Shown: positions 52,648-62,605 of the stretch, piece after piece
How the letters are laid out: the number at the start of each line of letters is the position of its first letter
Position numbering within the stretch: position 1 is the first letter of the stretch
Assembly (NCBI GenBank): GCA_020544565.1
Contig: CP078014.1
Span: 3,474,016 to 3,538,015 of the forward strand
Length of the DNA stretch: 64,000 bases
DNA from: Bradyrhizobiaceae bacterium
GTDB lineage: Bacteria > Pseudomonadota > Alphaproteobacteria > Rhizobiales > Xanthobacteraceae
Reading direction: 5' to 3'
Notes under the pieces: model-generated
The model's input: only the letters and a program-made list of their open reading frames with translations
Told to the model about the DNA's origin: nothing
Database searches by the model: none
Program-made: the position numbers and the translations under genes

Positions 52648-55032
52648 TTGACAATAGCAGAATATCTGGATTCGAATAAAATTGCCCTGATTGATCGATA
52701 CTGGCGCGCCGCCAATTATTTATCGGCGGGCCAAATCTATCTTATGGATAATCCGCTGTTGCGCGAGCCACTCAGGGCGGGCCATATCAAGCCGCGCCTG
52801 CTAGGCCACTGGGGAACGACGCCGGGGCTCAACTTCATCTACGTGCATCTGAACCGAATCATCAAAGAGCGGGATGCAAACGTAATTTATGTATGCGGCC
52901 CCGGCCATGGCGGCCCCGGTATGGTCGCCAATACATGGTTAGAAGGCGTCTATTCGGAAATCTATCCCGACATCGGTGAGGACGCCGCCGGCATGAAACG
53001 GTTATTCCGGCAGTTCTCATTTCCAGGCGGTATTCCGAGCCACGCGGCGCCTGAAACGCCAGGCTCGATCCATGAGGGTGGCGAGCTAGGCTATGCGCTT
53101 GTGCACGCCTATGGCGCGGCGCTCGACAATCCTGATTTGGTCGTGGCCTGCGTGGTCGGCGACGGAGAGGCTGAGACTGGCCCGCTTGCGGCCGCGTGGC
53201 ATTCCAATAAGTTCATCAATCCAGCTCGCGACGGAGTGGTCCTGCCAATCTTGCATCTCAATGGCTACAAGATCGCCAATCCGACCGTGCTGGCCCGGCT
53301 TTCCGATGACGAATTGCGACAGCTGTTCATCGGCTACGGATACGAGCCCCTCTTCGTTGAGGGCAGCGAACCTGTGGACATGCACCGGCAGATGGCGGTG
53401 ACGCTCGATGCTGTCTTTGATCGGCTCGCGCAGATTCGCGAGAAGGCTTTGTCTTCTGTCGGGCGGCCTCGCTGGCCGATGATCGTACTTCGCAGCCCAA
53501 AAGGCTGGACCGGCCCCAAAGTGGTAGACGGCAAGATGGTGGAGAACCACTGGCGCTCCCATCAAGTACCGGTCGACAACTGCCGCGAGGACGAAGGCCA
53601 TCGCACGATTCTCGAAGGCTGGTTGCGGAGCTACGATCCTGAAGATCTTTTCGACGCGAATGGTGTATTGAAGCCGGAACTCAAGGCACTCGCGCCGGAG
53701 GGCACGCGGCGCATGGGAGCCAATCCGCACACTAATGGCGGCTTGCTACGTAAGGAATTGCGGACACCTGATTTCCGCAATTATGCGGTTAAGGTGAGCG
53801 AGCCCGGCGCAACGCAAGAGCAGGCTACGAAGGTGCTCGGTGACTATTTGCGCGATGTATTGCGGCTGAACGAGGCCGAGCGGAACTTCCGCGTGTTCGG
53901 ACCGGATGAGACAGCGTCCAACCGCCTCGGCAGCGTGTTTGAGTCAACGGACCGCGTCTGGATGGCCGAGACGCTTCCGAGTGACGATCATCTGTCTCCG
54001 GACGGCAGGGTGATGGAGGTGCTTTCCGAGCATCTGTGCCAAGGCTGGCTGGAGGGATATCTGCTCACCGGCAGGCATGGCTTCTTTTCCTGCTACGAGG
54101 CGTTCATCCACATTGTCGATTCGATGTTCAACCAGCACGCCAAATGGTTGAAGGTCTCGCGCGAGTTAGAATGGCGCAAGCCGATCTCCTCGCTTAACTA
54201 CTTGCTCACCTCGCACGTATGGCGGCAAGACCACAACGGCTTCTCCCATCAGGATCCCGGCTTCGTCGATCTCGTGGCCAACAAGAGCGCCGACATCGTC
54301 CGCGTCTATTTCCCGCCGGACGCTAACACGCTGCTGTGGGTTGGCGACCACTGCATGAAGACCTGGGATCGCGTGAATGTCATCGTCGCCGGCAAGCAAC
54401 CCGCGCCGCAATGGCTGACCATGCCGGAGGCTGAACAGCACTGCAAAGCAGGCCTCGGCATTTGGGAATGGGCAGGTACCGAGGACGAGCTGGAGCCCGA
54501 TCTTGTCATGGCCTGCGCCGGTGACGTTCCCACCATGGAAACGCTCGCTGCCGTGGACATTCTGCGGCAGGCCCTGCCGCGCCTGCGCATCCGCGTCGTT
54601 AATGTCGTCGACCTGATGTCGCTGCAATCGCCGCAGCACCATCCACACGGTATCGCGGATGAAATATTTGACCGCATCTTCACGCGCGACCGTCCGGTGG
54701 TCTTCGCCTATCACGGCTATCCGTATCTCATTCACCGGCTGGTCTACAAACGCGCCAACCATCCGAACTTCCACGTGCGCGGCTTCATCGAGGAAGGCAC
54801 GACCACTACGCCCTTCGACATGGCCGTTCTGAACGAGCTCGACCGCTTCCATCTGGCAATCGAAGCTGTTGAACGTCTGCCCGCCCTTAAAGGCAAAGGT
54901 GCAGAGATCGTCGCCGCGCTGCAGGAGAGCCTCGTCCTGCACAAGGCCTACATTCAAGAACATGGCAAGGATATGCCCGACATCTCCGAATGGAAGTGGC
55001 CATATCCACGATCAGGCATAAGCGCCAGTTAG
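52648..55032 (+). CDS. xfp: Phosphoketolase (xylulose-5-P/fructose-6-P)
   Basis: This 794-residue protein is full length for the family. It splits xylulose 5-phosphate or fructose 6-phosphate with phosphate into acetyl phosphate and a triose or tetrose phosphate. The thiamine-diphosphate motifs are present: HWGTTPG (54-60), GPGHGGPG (84-91) and GDGEAETG (171-178). The C-terminal domain with [15 protein letters not shown] is also complete. The only usable start is TTG at 52648, close behind a TATAAG box. No acetate kinase or phosphotransacetylase follows. Instead there is PRPP synthetase, a beta-CASP protein and a nucleotide phosphorylase. Confidence 0.93.
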   Translation: MTIAEYLDSNKIALIDRYWRAANYLSAGQIYLMDNPLLREPLRAGHIKPRLLGHWGTTPGLNFIYVHLNRIIKERDANVIYVCGPGHGGPGMVANTWLEGVYSEIYPDIGEDAAGMKRLFRQFSFPGGIPSHAAPETPGSIHEGGELGYALVHAYGAALDNPDLVVACVVGDGEAETGPLAAAWHSNKFINPARDGVVLPILHLNGYKIANPTVLARLSDDELRQLFIGYGYEPLFVEGSEPVDMHRQMAVTLDAVFDRLAQIREKALSSVGRPRWPMIVLRSPKGWTGPKVVDGKMVENHWRSHQVPVDNCREDEGHRTILEGWLRSYDPEDLFDANGVLKPELKALAPEGTRRMGANPHTNGGLLRKELRTPDFRNYAVKVSEPGATQEQATKVLGDYLRDVLRLNEAERNFRVFGPDETASNRLGSVFESTDRVWMAETLPSDDHLSPDGRVMEVLSEHLCQGWLEGYLLTGRHGFFSCYEAFIHIVDSMFNQHAKWLKVSRELEWRKPISSLNYLLTSHVWRQDHNGFSHQDPGFVDLVANKSADIVRVYFPPDANTLLWVGDHCMKTWDRVNVIVAGKQPAPQWLTMPEAEQHCKAGLGIWEWAGTEDELEPDLVMACAGDVPTMETLAAVDILRQALPRLRIRVVNVVDLMSLQSPQHHPHGIADEIFDRIFTRDRPVVFAYHGYPYLIHRLVYKRANHPNFHVRGFIEEGTTTTPFDMAVLNELDRFHLAIEAVERLPALKGKGAEIVAALQESLVLHKAYIQEHGKDMPDISEWKWPYPRSGISAS

Positions 55033-55117
55033 GTGTTCTCATCAGATCTGGTATCTAGGCTTCGGGCGCAAGAGCTTCCCGAGCACTTTGCAACATTGCC
55101 CGAGGAGCAGCGAAGTT

Positions 55118-56056
55118 TTGACTGACGAAACCAAAGTGGTCAGCGACAATCGATTGATTCTTGCCATGCCCGGAAACGAGGATTTCGCGCGGAAGCTGGC
55201 AAGCGCAGGCGGCTACGAGCTGGGTCATCTTGAAACCCGCCAGTTTCCCGATAGCGAGATTTACGTGCGCATTGCAAGCAACGTGCGCGGGCGGATCGTG
55301 CATGTCGTCTGCACGCTGGCGCGTCCGGACCACCAGTTTCTGATGCTGGCTTTTGTTGCCGATACCGCACGGGACCTCGGTGCCATAGAGGTACATCTGA
55401 TCGCTCCCTATCTGAGCTACATGCGGCAGGACAAGCGCTTCCATGACGGCGAGGCGGTAACGTCGTGCACGTTCGCCCGCCTCGTCTCATCGTTATTCCA
55501 CGGCTTTCTCACCGTCGACGCGCATCTGCATCGCTATGGCGCGCTCAGCGAAATCTACTCCATTCCCGCCCGCAACCTGCACGCCGCGCCAGCGATGGCG
55601 CAGTGGATCATCGACAATGTGACTGCTCCGTTTCTAATCGGGCCGGACGATGAAAGCGCGCAATGGGTCGAGGGCATCGCCTCCGTATGTGACGCGCCTT
55701 TCACAGTGCTCAGGAAGACGCGACACGGCGACCGCAAGGTTAGCATCGAAGTGCCTGATCTCTCGGCTTGGAAGGGTCGGCAACCCGTTCTCGTGGACGA
55801 CATCGCCTCCTCCGGCCGCACTCTGATCGAGGCAGCGCGGCAAATCGGTTCGCAAGGCTTCACGAAACCGATTTGCGTTGTGGTCCACGCCCTGTTCGCA
55901 GACGAAGCCTACGCTGAGCTTTCGGTCCTCGCCGGCAGGACCGTGTCGACGGACTCCGTCAAACATGCCAGCAACGCAATATCGCTTGTCGACACGGTTC
56001 TTGACGCTATGCAAGAGCGGGCGATCCCACCTCTAGCTCGCAAATTCGAATCGTAA
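55118..56056 (+). CDS. prs: Ribose-phosphate diphosphokinase (PRPP synthetase) homologue
   Basis: This 312-residue protein would make PRPP and AMP from ribose 5-phosphate and ATP. It shows FPDSE (43-47), YMRQDKRF (101-108), VDAHLH (133-138) and the PRPP loop VDDIASSGRT (226-235). The family histidine is kept, but the sequence differs from the housekeeping type (for example SSGRT in place of DTAGT). It may therefore be a class with other regulation. The TTG at 55118 after GAGGAG is preferred to 55088. The stop overlaps the next start (TAATG). Confidence 0.88.
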   Translation: MTDETKVVSDNRLILAMPGNEDFARKLASAGGYELGHLETRQFPDSEIYVRIASNVRGRIVHVVCTLARPDHQFLMLAFVADTARDLGAIEVHLIAPYLSYMRQDKRFHDGEAVTSCTFARLVSSLFHGFLTVDAHLHRYGALSEIYSIPARNLHAAPAMAQWIIDNVTAPFLIGPDDESAQWVEGIASVCDAPFTVLRKTRHGDRKVSIEVPDLSAWKGRQPVLVDDIASSGRTLIEAARQIGSQGFTKPICVVVHALFADEAYAELSVLAGRTVSTDSVKHASNAISLVDTVLDAMQERAIPPLARKFES

Positions 56057-57444
56057 TGACTCAATCGGCAGAAAGGCCAAAATTGCTCAAACTCAAATCG
56101 CTTGGTGCCGCCGGCACCGTCACCGGATCGAAACATCTGCTTGAATGCGACGGTAGCCGCCTTCTCATCGATTGCGGACTGTTTCAGGGCTTGAAAAACT
56201 TGCGCGAGTTAAACTGGGAGCCGCTACCCATTTCGCCGCGCGACATTGACGCTGTCATCCTTACCCATGCGCATCTCGATCATTCCGGATATCTGCCTCG
56301 CCTCGTCCGCGACGGATTCAGGGGCAAGATCTACGCAACGGAAGCAACGAAAGATGTTGCGGATTTGATCCTTAAAGATAGCGGTCATCTCCAGGAAAAG
56401 GACGCCGACTTTCTCAACCGGCATCACCTGTCGAAGCATAGCCCCGCTTTGCCGCTCTACGGCGTCCGGGATGCACAACGCGCGATCGAGCAGTTTTCGA
56501 CGGTCGAGTTCGATAAGACAATCCAGCTTCCTAATGGTGCGTCACTGCGGTTTCGCCATGCCGGTCACATCCTCGGCGCTGCCCACGCTGAGGTGCATTG
56601 GGGCGGTCGGTGCATCGTTTTTTCGGGAGACGTGGGACGTTATGGCGACCCATTGTTTGCAGATCCAGTTTCGGCGAGCGAGAAGAATCCTGATTACATC
56701 ATGGTCGAGTCGACCTATGGAAATCGTGTTCACCCGGAAGGTGATCCCGCCGAGGCGCTCGCAGCCGTTGTTGAACGAACGATAAAACGTGGTGGTACGC
56801 TTGTCATTCCAGCCTTCGCGGTGGGGCGAGCGCAGGAACTGCTCTATTACCTCTGGACGTTGAAGGAGGCGGGACGCCTCGATTCTGTGCCGATCTTCCT
56901 CGACAGCCCGATGGCGATCGACGCGACGGATCTGATGAGCCGTCATGCGGGCGACCATCGACTCGATCGCGAAACCTGTCGCAAGGCATTCGGCATCGCG
57001 CGCTATACGGGTGACGTCGAGGCATCGAAAGCGATTACTGCCAGCCGGTTTCCCAAGATCGTGATTTCCGCTTCGGGCATGGCGACTGGCGGTCGTGTGC
57101 TGCACCACCTTAAGGCTTTTGGGCCTGACCCGAAGAACACCGTATTGCTTGCTGGATTTCAGGCGATAGGCACGCGCGGCCATTCTCTGCAACAAGGTGC
57201 GAAGGAGTTGAAGATTCACGGGATGTGGGTGCCGATCAATGCCGAAGTCGCTCAGATCGATATGCTTTCGGCTCATGCAGACAGCAACGAGCTCATGCGT
57301 TGGCTTTCGGGCTTCAACAAGCCCAAGCGCGTGTTCATCGTACACGGAGAGCCCGACGCCTCGGAAGCGCTGCGAGTGCGGATCAATCGCGAACTGGGTT
57401 GGTCGGCCGTCGTGCCCCGGCACGAGCAGGAGTATGTTCTGTGA
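56056..57444 (+). CDS. Beta-CASP metallo-beta-lactamase, putative RNase
   Basis: This 462-residue protein has metal-binding motif HAHLDHSG at 71-78 and HAGHILGAAH near 174. The beta-CASP domain includes ESTYGNR, and a late RMMBL segment has SASGMATGGRVLHHL and a final HGE. This is the YSH1/RNase J-like architecture that cuts or trims RNA. It is coupled to prs by TAATG and to the phosphorylase gene by GTGA. A nuclease here could feed 5'-nucleotides to the next enzyme. Confidence 0.88.
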   Translation: MTQSAERPKLLKLKSLGAAGTVTGSKHLLECDGSRLLIDCGLFQGLKNLRELNWEPLPISPRDIDAVILTHAHLDHSGYLPRLVRDGFRGKIYATEATKDVADLILKDSGHLQEKDADFLNRHHLSKHSPALPLYGVRDAQRAIEQFSTVEFDKTIQLPNGASLRFRHAGHILGAAHAEVHWGGRCIVFSGDVGRYGDPLFADPVSASEKNPDYIMVESTYGNRVHPEGDPAEALAAVVERTIKRGGTLVIPAFAVGRAQELLYYLWTLKEAGRLDSVPIFLDSPMAIDATDLMSRHAGDHRLDRETCRKAFGIARYTGDVEASKAITASRFPKIVISASGMATGGRVLHHLKAFGPDPKNTVLLAGFQAIGTRGHSLQQGAKELKIHGMWVPINAEVAQIDMLSAHADSNELMRWLSGFNKPKRVFIVHGEPDASEALRVRINRELGWSAVVPRHEQEYVL

Positions 57445-58955
57445 ACGCTGGACCTCGATCGCACCCGCCGGTCCGCGTGCGGCGCATGGGGTTGCACGCG
57501 CAGCATCAGGCCATTGCCGTGATGCGCACCGACTGCCCTGCCTGCCAGTCGGAGGGGTTGACGGCGCGCTCCCACGTTTTGGTCCGCGCCGGCGAAAAAT
57601 CCATCCAGGCGGAATTGTTCCAGGTCGACACCGACTTGTTGCCGATCGGCGATATCGGCTTGTCGCAAGCTGCGTGGGAGTTGCTCGACGTCAATGAAGG
57701 CGACGAGGTTTTCGTCAGTCACCCTCCACCTCTCAATTCTCTTAGCCATATTCGTAGACGCATTTACGGCGGCCGATTTGAGCGTGCTGGTCTTGATGCG
57801 ATTATCAAAGATGTTGTTGCACGGCGTTATACCGACGTGCATCTTGCAGCGTTTCTGACTGCAAGCGCGGTGCCACCGCTGAATCTCGAGGAGACTATTG
57901 ATCTCACCGCTGCAATGATCGCGGTTGGCGAGAAATTGAGTTGGGATCGACGGATCGTCATCGACAAGCACTGTATCGGAGGCTTAGCAGGAAATCGCAC
58001 GACTCCGATTGTTGTCGCTATCGCCGCAGCAAATGGCTTGGTTATGCCAAAAACATCCTCCCGGGCGATAACGTCACCAGCTGGTACTGCAGACACAATG
58101 GAGACTCTTGCTCCCGTCAACCTGGATATCTCCAGTATGCGACGTGTCGTGAACAAGGAGGGAGGATGCATCGTCTGGGGTGGGGCGGTGCAGCTCAGTC
58201 CTGCCGACGATATTTTTATCCGAGTCGAAAGAGACTTGGACATTGATACGGAAGGGCAACTCGTTGCCTCGGTGTTGTCCAAAAAGATCGCTGCCGGCTC
58301 AACTCATGTAGTCGTCGATATTCCCGTAGGGGCTACGGCCAAGATTCGAACAGAAGAAGCGGCTGAAAGTTTGGCAGCCAGACTGATTGCTGTCGGACAG
58401 CATTTCGGGCTCGCCGTCACCTGCTTGCAAACCGACGGTAGCCAACCTGTCGGTAGAGGCATTGGACCAGCCCTAGAAGCTCATGATGTTCTGGCGGTTC
58501 TACAAAACTCTCCTGGAGCCCCTACGGATTTGCGCGACCGTGCGGCCGCGCTCGCCGGAGCTGCGCTTGAGATCGGGGGGGTTGTGAGCGCGGGTGGAGG
58601 CTTTACCCGTGCTCTCACGACCTTAGAAAGCGGTGCTGCCTGGGAGAAATTCCGAAGGATTTGCATTGCGCAGGGCGGGATGCGAGCTCCCGGTGTAGCT
58701 ACCCACGTTTTGGCCGTACGCGCGGAGCGAGATGGAGTGGTCATATCCATTGATAATCGAAATTTGTCGCGGGTTGCGAAGCTTGCGGGGGCACCTCGAT
58801 CAGCAATCTCCGGGGTCTTCTTGAAAGTGCGACTAGCGGACCTCGTAGCGGCAGGAGACACTCTGTTTGAGATTCATGCTGCCATGGCAAGCGAACTCTC
58901 TTACACTGCGGAATTCCTAACTACGATCGGCCCTGTTATTCAACTAGGAGAGTAA
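57441..58955 (+). CDS. AMP/thymidine phosphorylase family protein, archaeal type
   Basis: In this 504-residue protein the length matches archaeal AMP phosphorylases (about 500), not bacterial DeoA (about 440), and there is the extra N-terminal domain of about 90 residues. The phosphate and nucleoside motifs are seen: DKHCIGGLAGNRTTPIV (175-191) and TSSRAITSPAGTADTMETL (205-223). Archaeal members turn a nucleoside monophosphate and phosphate into a base and ribose 1,5-bisphosphate. The start is GTG at 57441, overlapping the upstream stop as GTGA. It ends the operon. Confidence 0.82.
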   Translation: MNAGPRSHPPVRVRRMGLHAQHQAIAVMRTDCPACQSEGLTARSHVLVRAGEKSIQAELFQVDTDLLPIGDIGLSQAAWELLDVNEGDEVFVSHPPPLNSLSHIRRRIYGGRFERAGLDAIIKDVVARRYTDVHLAAFLTASAVPPLNLEETIDLTAAMIAVGEKLSWDRRIVIDKHCIGGLAGNRTTPIVVAIAAANGLVMPKTSSRAITSPAGTADTMETLAPVNLDISSMRRVVNKEGGCIVWGGAVQLSPADDIFIRVERDLDIDTEGQLVASVLSKKIAAGSTHVVVDIPVGATAKIRTEEAAESLAARLIAVGQHFGLAVTCLQTDGSQPVGRGIGPALEAHDVLAVLQNSPGAPTDLRDRAAALAGAALEIGGVVSAGGGFTRALTTLESGAAWEKFRRICIAQGGMRAPGVATHVLAVRAERDGVVISIDNRNLSRVAKLAGAPRSAISGVFLKVRLADLVAAGDTLFEIHAAMASELSYTAEFLTTIGPVIQLGE

Positions 58956-59222
58956 TTGCCGCGACCAACGAATGATCAGGCATTGAACTTGCGCCAGGTC
59001 TGCTCCGGGTCTCAGTTGCCGTGAGGGCATGGATCGCGCCGCGAGCGCGACATTGAATAAACGTTCAACGATCATGGCCGCAGACGCGTTTGCACTATAT
59101 GCCAGACTGCCAAGCGTAATGATCGAATTGGGATCGAGTACGCTCTATTCGCCAGATACCGAAAAGAGCGACCTATGCGCGCCTCCGTGGCACAGCACGT
59201 GAAACTGTTAGTCAGGTCGCTG
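58956..59222. other. Intergenic region after the phosphorylase gene
   Basis: I see no gene or clear terminator in these 267 bases. The 3' end of the split PepSY gene begins just to the right on the minus strand. Confidence 0.4.
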
Positions 59223-59299
59223 CTACTTCTCTCTGCGGACAGACGCCTTGCGCGGACGACTCCGCTCTGCGCCCGGCTCGACCGAGATTTCCTTCAGTG
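59223..59299 (-). pseudogene. Orphan 3' end of the PepSY gene split by IS66
   Basis: Read on the minus strand from the insertion site, the frame continues KEISVEPGAERSRPRK and ends at TAG (59223-59225). Joined through the duplicated CCTTCAGTG to the fragment at 62056-62605, it gives an uninterrupted C-terminus. This is the original end of the gene. Confidence 0.75.
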
Positions 59300-59327
59300 G
59301 TACGCATCCGGTGTAGGCCGCAGGTGA

Positions 59328-59564
59328 TCAGGTTTCGGGATTGGAGCGCGCGAGCTTGCGGTGCTCTTTGATCAGGTCGACCAGCGTGTCGATGCCGAAG
59401 TCGGTGAACGCCAAGACTTGATCGTCGCCTGTTCCGTAGACCCAGATCACGCCGTCCTCGATATCCATATCCAAAGCGACGTCGTGGAGCCAGTCGACAT
59501 CCTCGCCGAGATCAGCAGCGACACGATCAATGGTCGTGACGTGAGAGACCTTGTTGACGTGCAT
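59328..59564 (-). CDS. Small passenger protein of the IS66 element
   Basis: This 78-residue acidic protein contains TIDRVAADLGEDVDWLHDVALDMD and VYGTGDDQVLAFTDFGIDTLVDLI. It starts 2 bases after the tnpC stop and lies inside the inverted repeats, so it travels with the element. The function is unknown. Its coupling to tnpC suggests a role in transposition control or a benefit to the host. Confidence 0.65.
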   Translation of the reverse strand: MHVNKVSHVTTIDRVAADLGEDVDWLHDVALDMDIEDGVIWVYGTGDDQVLAFTDFGIDTLVDLIKEHRKLARSNPET

Positions 59565-59565
59565 G

Positions 59566-61176
59566 TCAGGCGGCGAGCGCGGCGTCGGTCGCGGCGGGGC
59601 GACGCCAGTTCCACGGCAGCAGCTCATCAAGCCGATGGGCAGGATGAGCAGCTATTCGCGCAAGGACGTTGGCGAGCCAAGCCTGCGGATCGACGCCGTT
59701 CATCTTGGCGGTGACGATGAGACTGTACATCGCCGCAGCGCGCTGCCCGCCGCGATCGGATCCGCAGAACAGCCACGATTTTCTTCCCAAAGCGATGCCG
59801 CGCAGACCGCGCTCGGCGGCATTGTTGGACATGCAGACACGTCCATCGTCGAGGAACAGCGTGAAGGCCGCCCAGCGCTTGAGCATGTAATTGATCGCCT
59901 TGACCAGATCGTGGCGGGGCGACAGCTTCGCCGCCTGTTCGCGCATATAGGCATGGAGATCATCGACCAGAGGTCGGCTCATGGCTTGCCGCACCGCGAC
60001 GCGCTCTTCGGGGCTCTTTCCATTGATATCGCGCTCGATTGCAAACAGCGCGTCGATGCGGCGTACGACCTCGATCGCGATCGGCGACAAGGGGATTTCC
60101 TTCTTACCCGCAGCCTTGCGACGCGCGTTCTCCTCGAGATCGGCCATGGCGAAGAAGGGTCGGCGGCCGTGGACCCAACACGCCGCCTCCTGGATCCGCC
60201 CCGGTTTTCGACCCGCCAGATAGAGCTTGTTGTAACCGTCGTAGGCGTCGGCCTGCAGGATGCCGGCATATTCCGCCAGATGTGCTTGGGGATGCTCGCC
60301 ACGCCGATCGCGCGAGTAGTAGAACATCGCCGCTGGCGGCCCGGCGCCGCCGAACGGCTTGTCGTCGCGAACGTAAACCCAGCAGCGGCCGGTATCGGTC
60401 TTGCCCTTCGCCAGCACCGGCACGGTCGTGTCGTCTCCATGCAGACGCTCGGCCGCCATCACATGAGCCTCGATCAGGCGACGGAGCGGATCGAGCGCCG
60501 CGCAGACTGCGCCCACCGCGTCGGCCATCGTCGACAGCGCGATCGGCGCGCCCTCCAGCGCGTAGCGCTCGGCCTGGCGGTTCAGGGGCTGGTGTTGCCC
60601 GAACTTCTCGAACACGATCATCGCCAGCAGGCTGGGTCCCGCCCAGGCGCGCGGTATCGGGTGGAACGGCGCCGGCGACTGGCTGATCTTCTCGCAGTCC
60701 CGGCAGGTGAACTTTTCCCGCACAGTCTCGACGACCTTCCACCGGCGCGGCTCGGTTTCCAGCGTGCGCGTCACGTCCTCGCCGAGCTTGCGCAAACGAT
60801 TGCTTCCGCAGCATTCGCAGGCCGTCGGCGGGTCGATCACAACGCGCTCGCGTGGCAGGTGGTCGGGGAACGTGTTGCGTTCGGCGGCTCGGCGCGTAAA
60901 GCCGCGCACAATCGTCGTCCCGGCGACCGCCCGTTCGGCGGCAAGCTCATCTTCCGTCGCGCTCGCCGCCAACTCCTCGAAGGTCAACGCCAGTTGATCG
61001 ATGAGCCGCGCCGAACGTTCCGATTTTGGGCCGTAGACCTGGCGCTCGAGCTTGGCGATACGCAGGGTCTGCTGCGCGATCAGCGCCGCATCCTCCGACG
61101 CCTTCGCACGCGCAACCGCCAGTTCCGCTTTCAGGGCGGCGTTTTCTTCGGCAAGAGCGTCGCGAGCGGCGTCCAT
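59566..61176 (-). CDS. tnpC: IS66 transposase TnpC
   Basis: This 536-residue protein has an N-terminal leucine-zipper-like helix ([21 protein letters not shown], read in parts) and an IS66 N-terminal domain with [12 protein letters not shown] zinc-finger C-E-C-C region is followed by the DDE domain with [10 protein letters not shown] and [12 protein letters not shown]. It ends with the C-terminal [17 protein letters not shown] block. It appears intact. The start at 61176 is by family length. Confidence 0.9.
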   Translation of the reverse strand: MDAARDALAEENAALKAELAVARAKASEDAALIAQQTLRIAKLERQVYGPKSERSARLIDQLALTFEELAASATEDELAAERAVAGTTIVRGFTRRAAERNTFPDHLPRERVVIDPPTACECCGSNRLRKLGEDVTRTLETEPRRWKVVETVREKFTCRDCEKISQSPAPFHPIPRAWAGPSLLAMIVFEKFGQHQPLNRQAERYALEGAPIALSTMADAVGAVCAALDPLRRLIEAHVMAAERLHGDDTTVPVLAKGKTDTGRCWVYVRDDKPFGGAGPPAAMFYYSRDRRGEHPQAHLAEYAGILQADAYDGYNKLYLAGRKPGRIQEAACWVHGRRPFFAMADLEENARRKAAGKKEIPLSPIAIEVVRRIDALFAIERDINGKSPEERVAVRQAMSRPLVDDLHAYMREQAAKLSPRHDLVKAINYMLKRWAAFTLFLDDGRVCMSNNAAERGLRGIALGRKSWLFCGSDRGGQRAAAMYSLIVTAKMNGVDPQAWLANVLARIAAHPAHRLDELLPWNWRRPAATDAALAA

Positions 61177-61246
61177 GACACGAAGTGAATCACAGTTTTC
61201 GCGATTTGTGGCGCCCCAAAATGCACGGCTTTCCACATATTTTCGC

Positions 61247-61594
61247 TCATCCCGCTCGCGTCGGGCGCCACGTCAGCTGTGGATTCCTCCAGTCGATTCC
61301 CTCCAGCATGTACGCCAGCTGCGCCGCCGAGATCGACACCGCGCCGCCCGATGCCGATGGCCAGACGAACTTTCCGCGGTCCAACCGCTTGCCGTAGAGC
61401 GACAGCCCAATCCCGTCATGCCACAGGATCTTAGCCAGATCGCCGCGCCGACCTCGGAAGATGTAGAGATCGCCCACAAAGGGATCGCGCTTCAGGCTCT
61501 CCTGAACCTGCAGCGCCAGACCCTGCATGCCGCGCCGCATGTCGGTGTGGCCCGTCGCAATCCAGACCCGTACGCCGCTCGGAACCGGGATCAT
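61247..61594 (-). CDS. tnpB: IS66 accessory protein TnpB
   Basis: This 115-residue protein of the IS66 Orf2 family has [24 protein letters not shown] and [23 protein letters not shown] segments. It overlaps tnpA by 4 bases, the usual coupling in this family. It is required for transposition together with TnpA and TnpC. Confidence 0.92.
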   Translation of the reverse strand: MIPVPSGVRVWIATGHTDMRRGMQGLALQVQESLKRDPFVGDLYIFRGRRGDLAKILWHDGIGLSLYGKRLDRGKFVWPSASGGAVSISAAQLAYMLEGIDWRNPQLTWRPTRAG

Positions 61595-61968
61595 CGCCGC
61601 GCCAGCGCCTTCAGCACTCGCGTCAGCGCCGCACTATCGACGTCCGACCACACCAGGATCCGATCGCCCTCGGCGAGCACGATCTCCATTTGGCCGGTCA
61701 CGTTCGGCTCATTCTCCTTTGGGGTCGTATCCGGTGTAATCGTCACGGGAACGATCGGTGCGAGGTTCTTCGGCTCGACGGCCTCAACGCCGAACTGTCG
61801 ACGCCACGTGAAGAGCTGGTTGGCGTTGAGATCATGACGCCGCGCAACCTCGGCAAGCGAGGCGCCGTCCTCGAGACTCTCGTCGACGATCCGGCGCTTC
61901 TCATCCAGCGTCCAGGACCGGCGCTTGCGCCCGAGCGTCGCCGGATCTCCTTCATGGCCGTCCGACAT
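61591..61968 (-). CDS. tnpA: IS66 accessory protein TnpA
   Basis: This 125-residue protein has a helix-turn-helix of the transposase_8 kind (RRSWTLDEKRRIVDESLEDG, then SLAEVARRHDLNANQLFTWRR). It is the first gene of the IS66 operon and ends in the overlap with tnpB. Confidence 0.9.
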   Translation of the reverse strand: MSDGHEGDPATLGRKRRSWTLDEKRRIVDESLEDGASLAEVARRHDLNANQLFTWRRQFGVEAVEPKNLAPIVPVTITPDTTPKENEPNVTGQMEIVLAEGDRILVWSDVDSAALTRVLKALARR

Positions 61969-62023
61969 CTGTGATGGTGTCCGCTTCTATTAGAAATGGA
62001 CACGATCATCGCCGTACTCGCGC

Positions 62024-62605
62024 TCAGCGCCAGGTGGCCGCCGCCGGAGGCAGACCCTTCAGTGTGCCCTTGCTGACGATCACTACCATCAAGGCGAGCT
62101 TCCCGCCGTCGAACTGCAGTCCTGCGCTTACGGCTTTGCCGGAGCCGTATTTTTCGGCGATTGCGACAGCCTCGGAAAGATCCAAGGCGGCAGCGGCGAA
62201 GGCTGCGAGCGCAGCCTTATCCTCCTCGCCCAGCTTGAATGCAGACGTTGTTGACCCGTCGTCGACGAGCACTCCCGTCGCAGCATCAACCTTGCCTTCC
62301 CACAGTTCCTCGTTCAAAAGGACCTTCACTCTGTAGACAAGGCGACCGGTAGTTCCGTCGAAACTCAGGTCGACAACCTTGGCGCCGGCGCCGCGTTTTT
62401 CGGCTATTGCAATTGCACGCCGGGCAGACACCCGAACGTTCCCAAATGCCTTGATTTCCCGCAGGATCGCCGCAGTTTCGGACTCGTTGAATTGCGGGAC
62501 TGAAGGTTGCGTAACAGGATTGGCAGGCTCGTAGCCAAAGGCCGGGAAAGGCGCAATCGCCAAAATTAGCAGGATGAAGAGCTTCGCACACTTTTTGACG
62601 TACAT
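62024..62605 (-). pseudogene. PepSY-domain exported protein, truncated by IS66
   Basis: This frame has a signal peptide (residues 1-24, ending AFG) and two PepSY-like repeats (AILREIKAFGNVRVSARRAIAIAEKRG and LDLSEAVAIAEKYGSGK, each with a KAG.ALVY-type strand). The native sequence ends at KGTLK. The last 10 residues (GLPPAAATWR) are read from the IS66 end. The true C-terminus of about 25 residues lies beyond the element. PepSY proteins are periplasmic inhibitors or redox-sensor partners. The shortened product may still be made. Confidence 0.75.

Larger units (their letters stand above)
59300..62055. mobile_element. IS66-family insertion sequence, complete
   Basis: The element is about 2756 bases long with tnpA, tnpB and tnpC and one extra small gene, all on the minus strand. 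The ends read inward as GTACGCATCCGGTGTAGGCC and GTCTGCCTCCGGCGGCGGCC, 14 of 20 identical and both starting GT. CCTTCAGTG stands at both flanks (59291-59299 and 62056-62064). IS66 elements normally give 8-base duplications, so one base may be shared by chance. Confidence 0.8.

Noticed and set aside
59551..59720. Right end of the ICE within the cargo region
   Set aside because: I looked for a second copy of the tRNA-Arg 3' segment (TTCGAATC context with GGTGCGCCA) on both strands up to 64000 and did not find one, so the right end is taken to lie outside.
59551..61188. 545-codon open frame on the plus strand across tnpC
   Set aside because: It is a shadow of the IS66 transposase, which has all family motifs on the minus strand.
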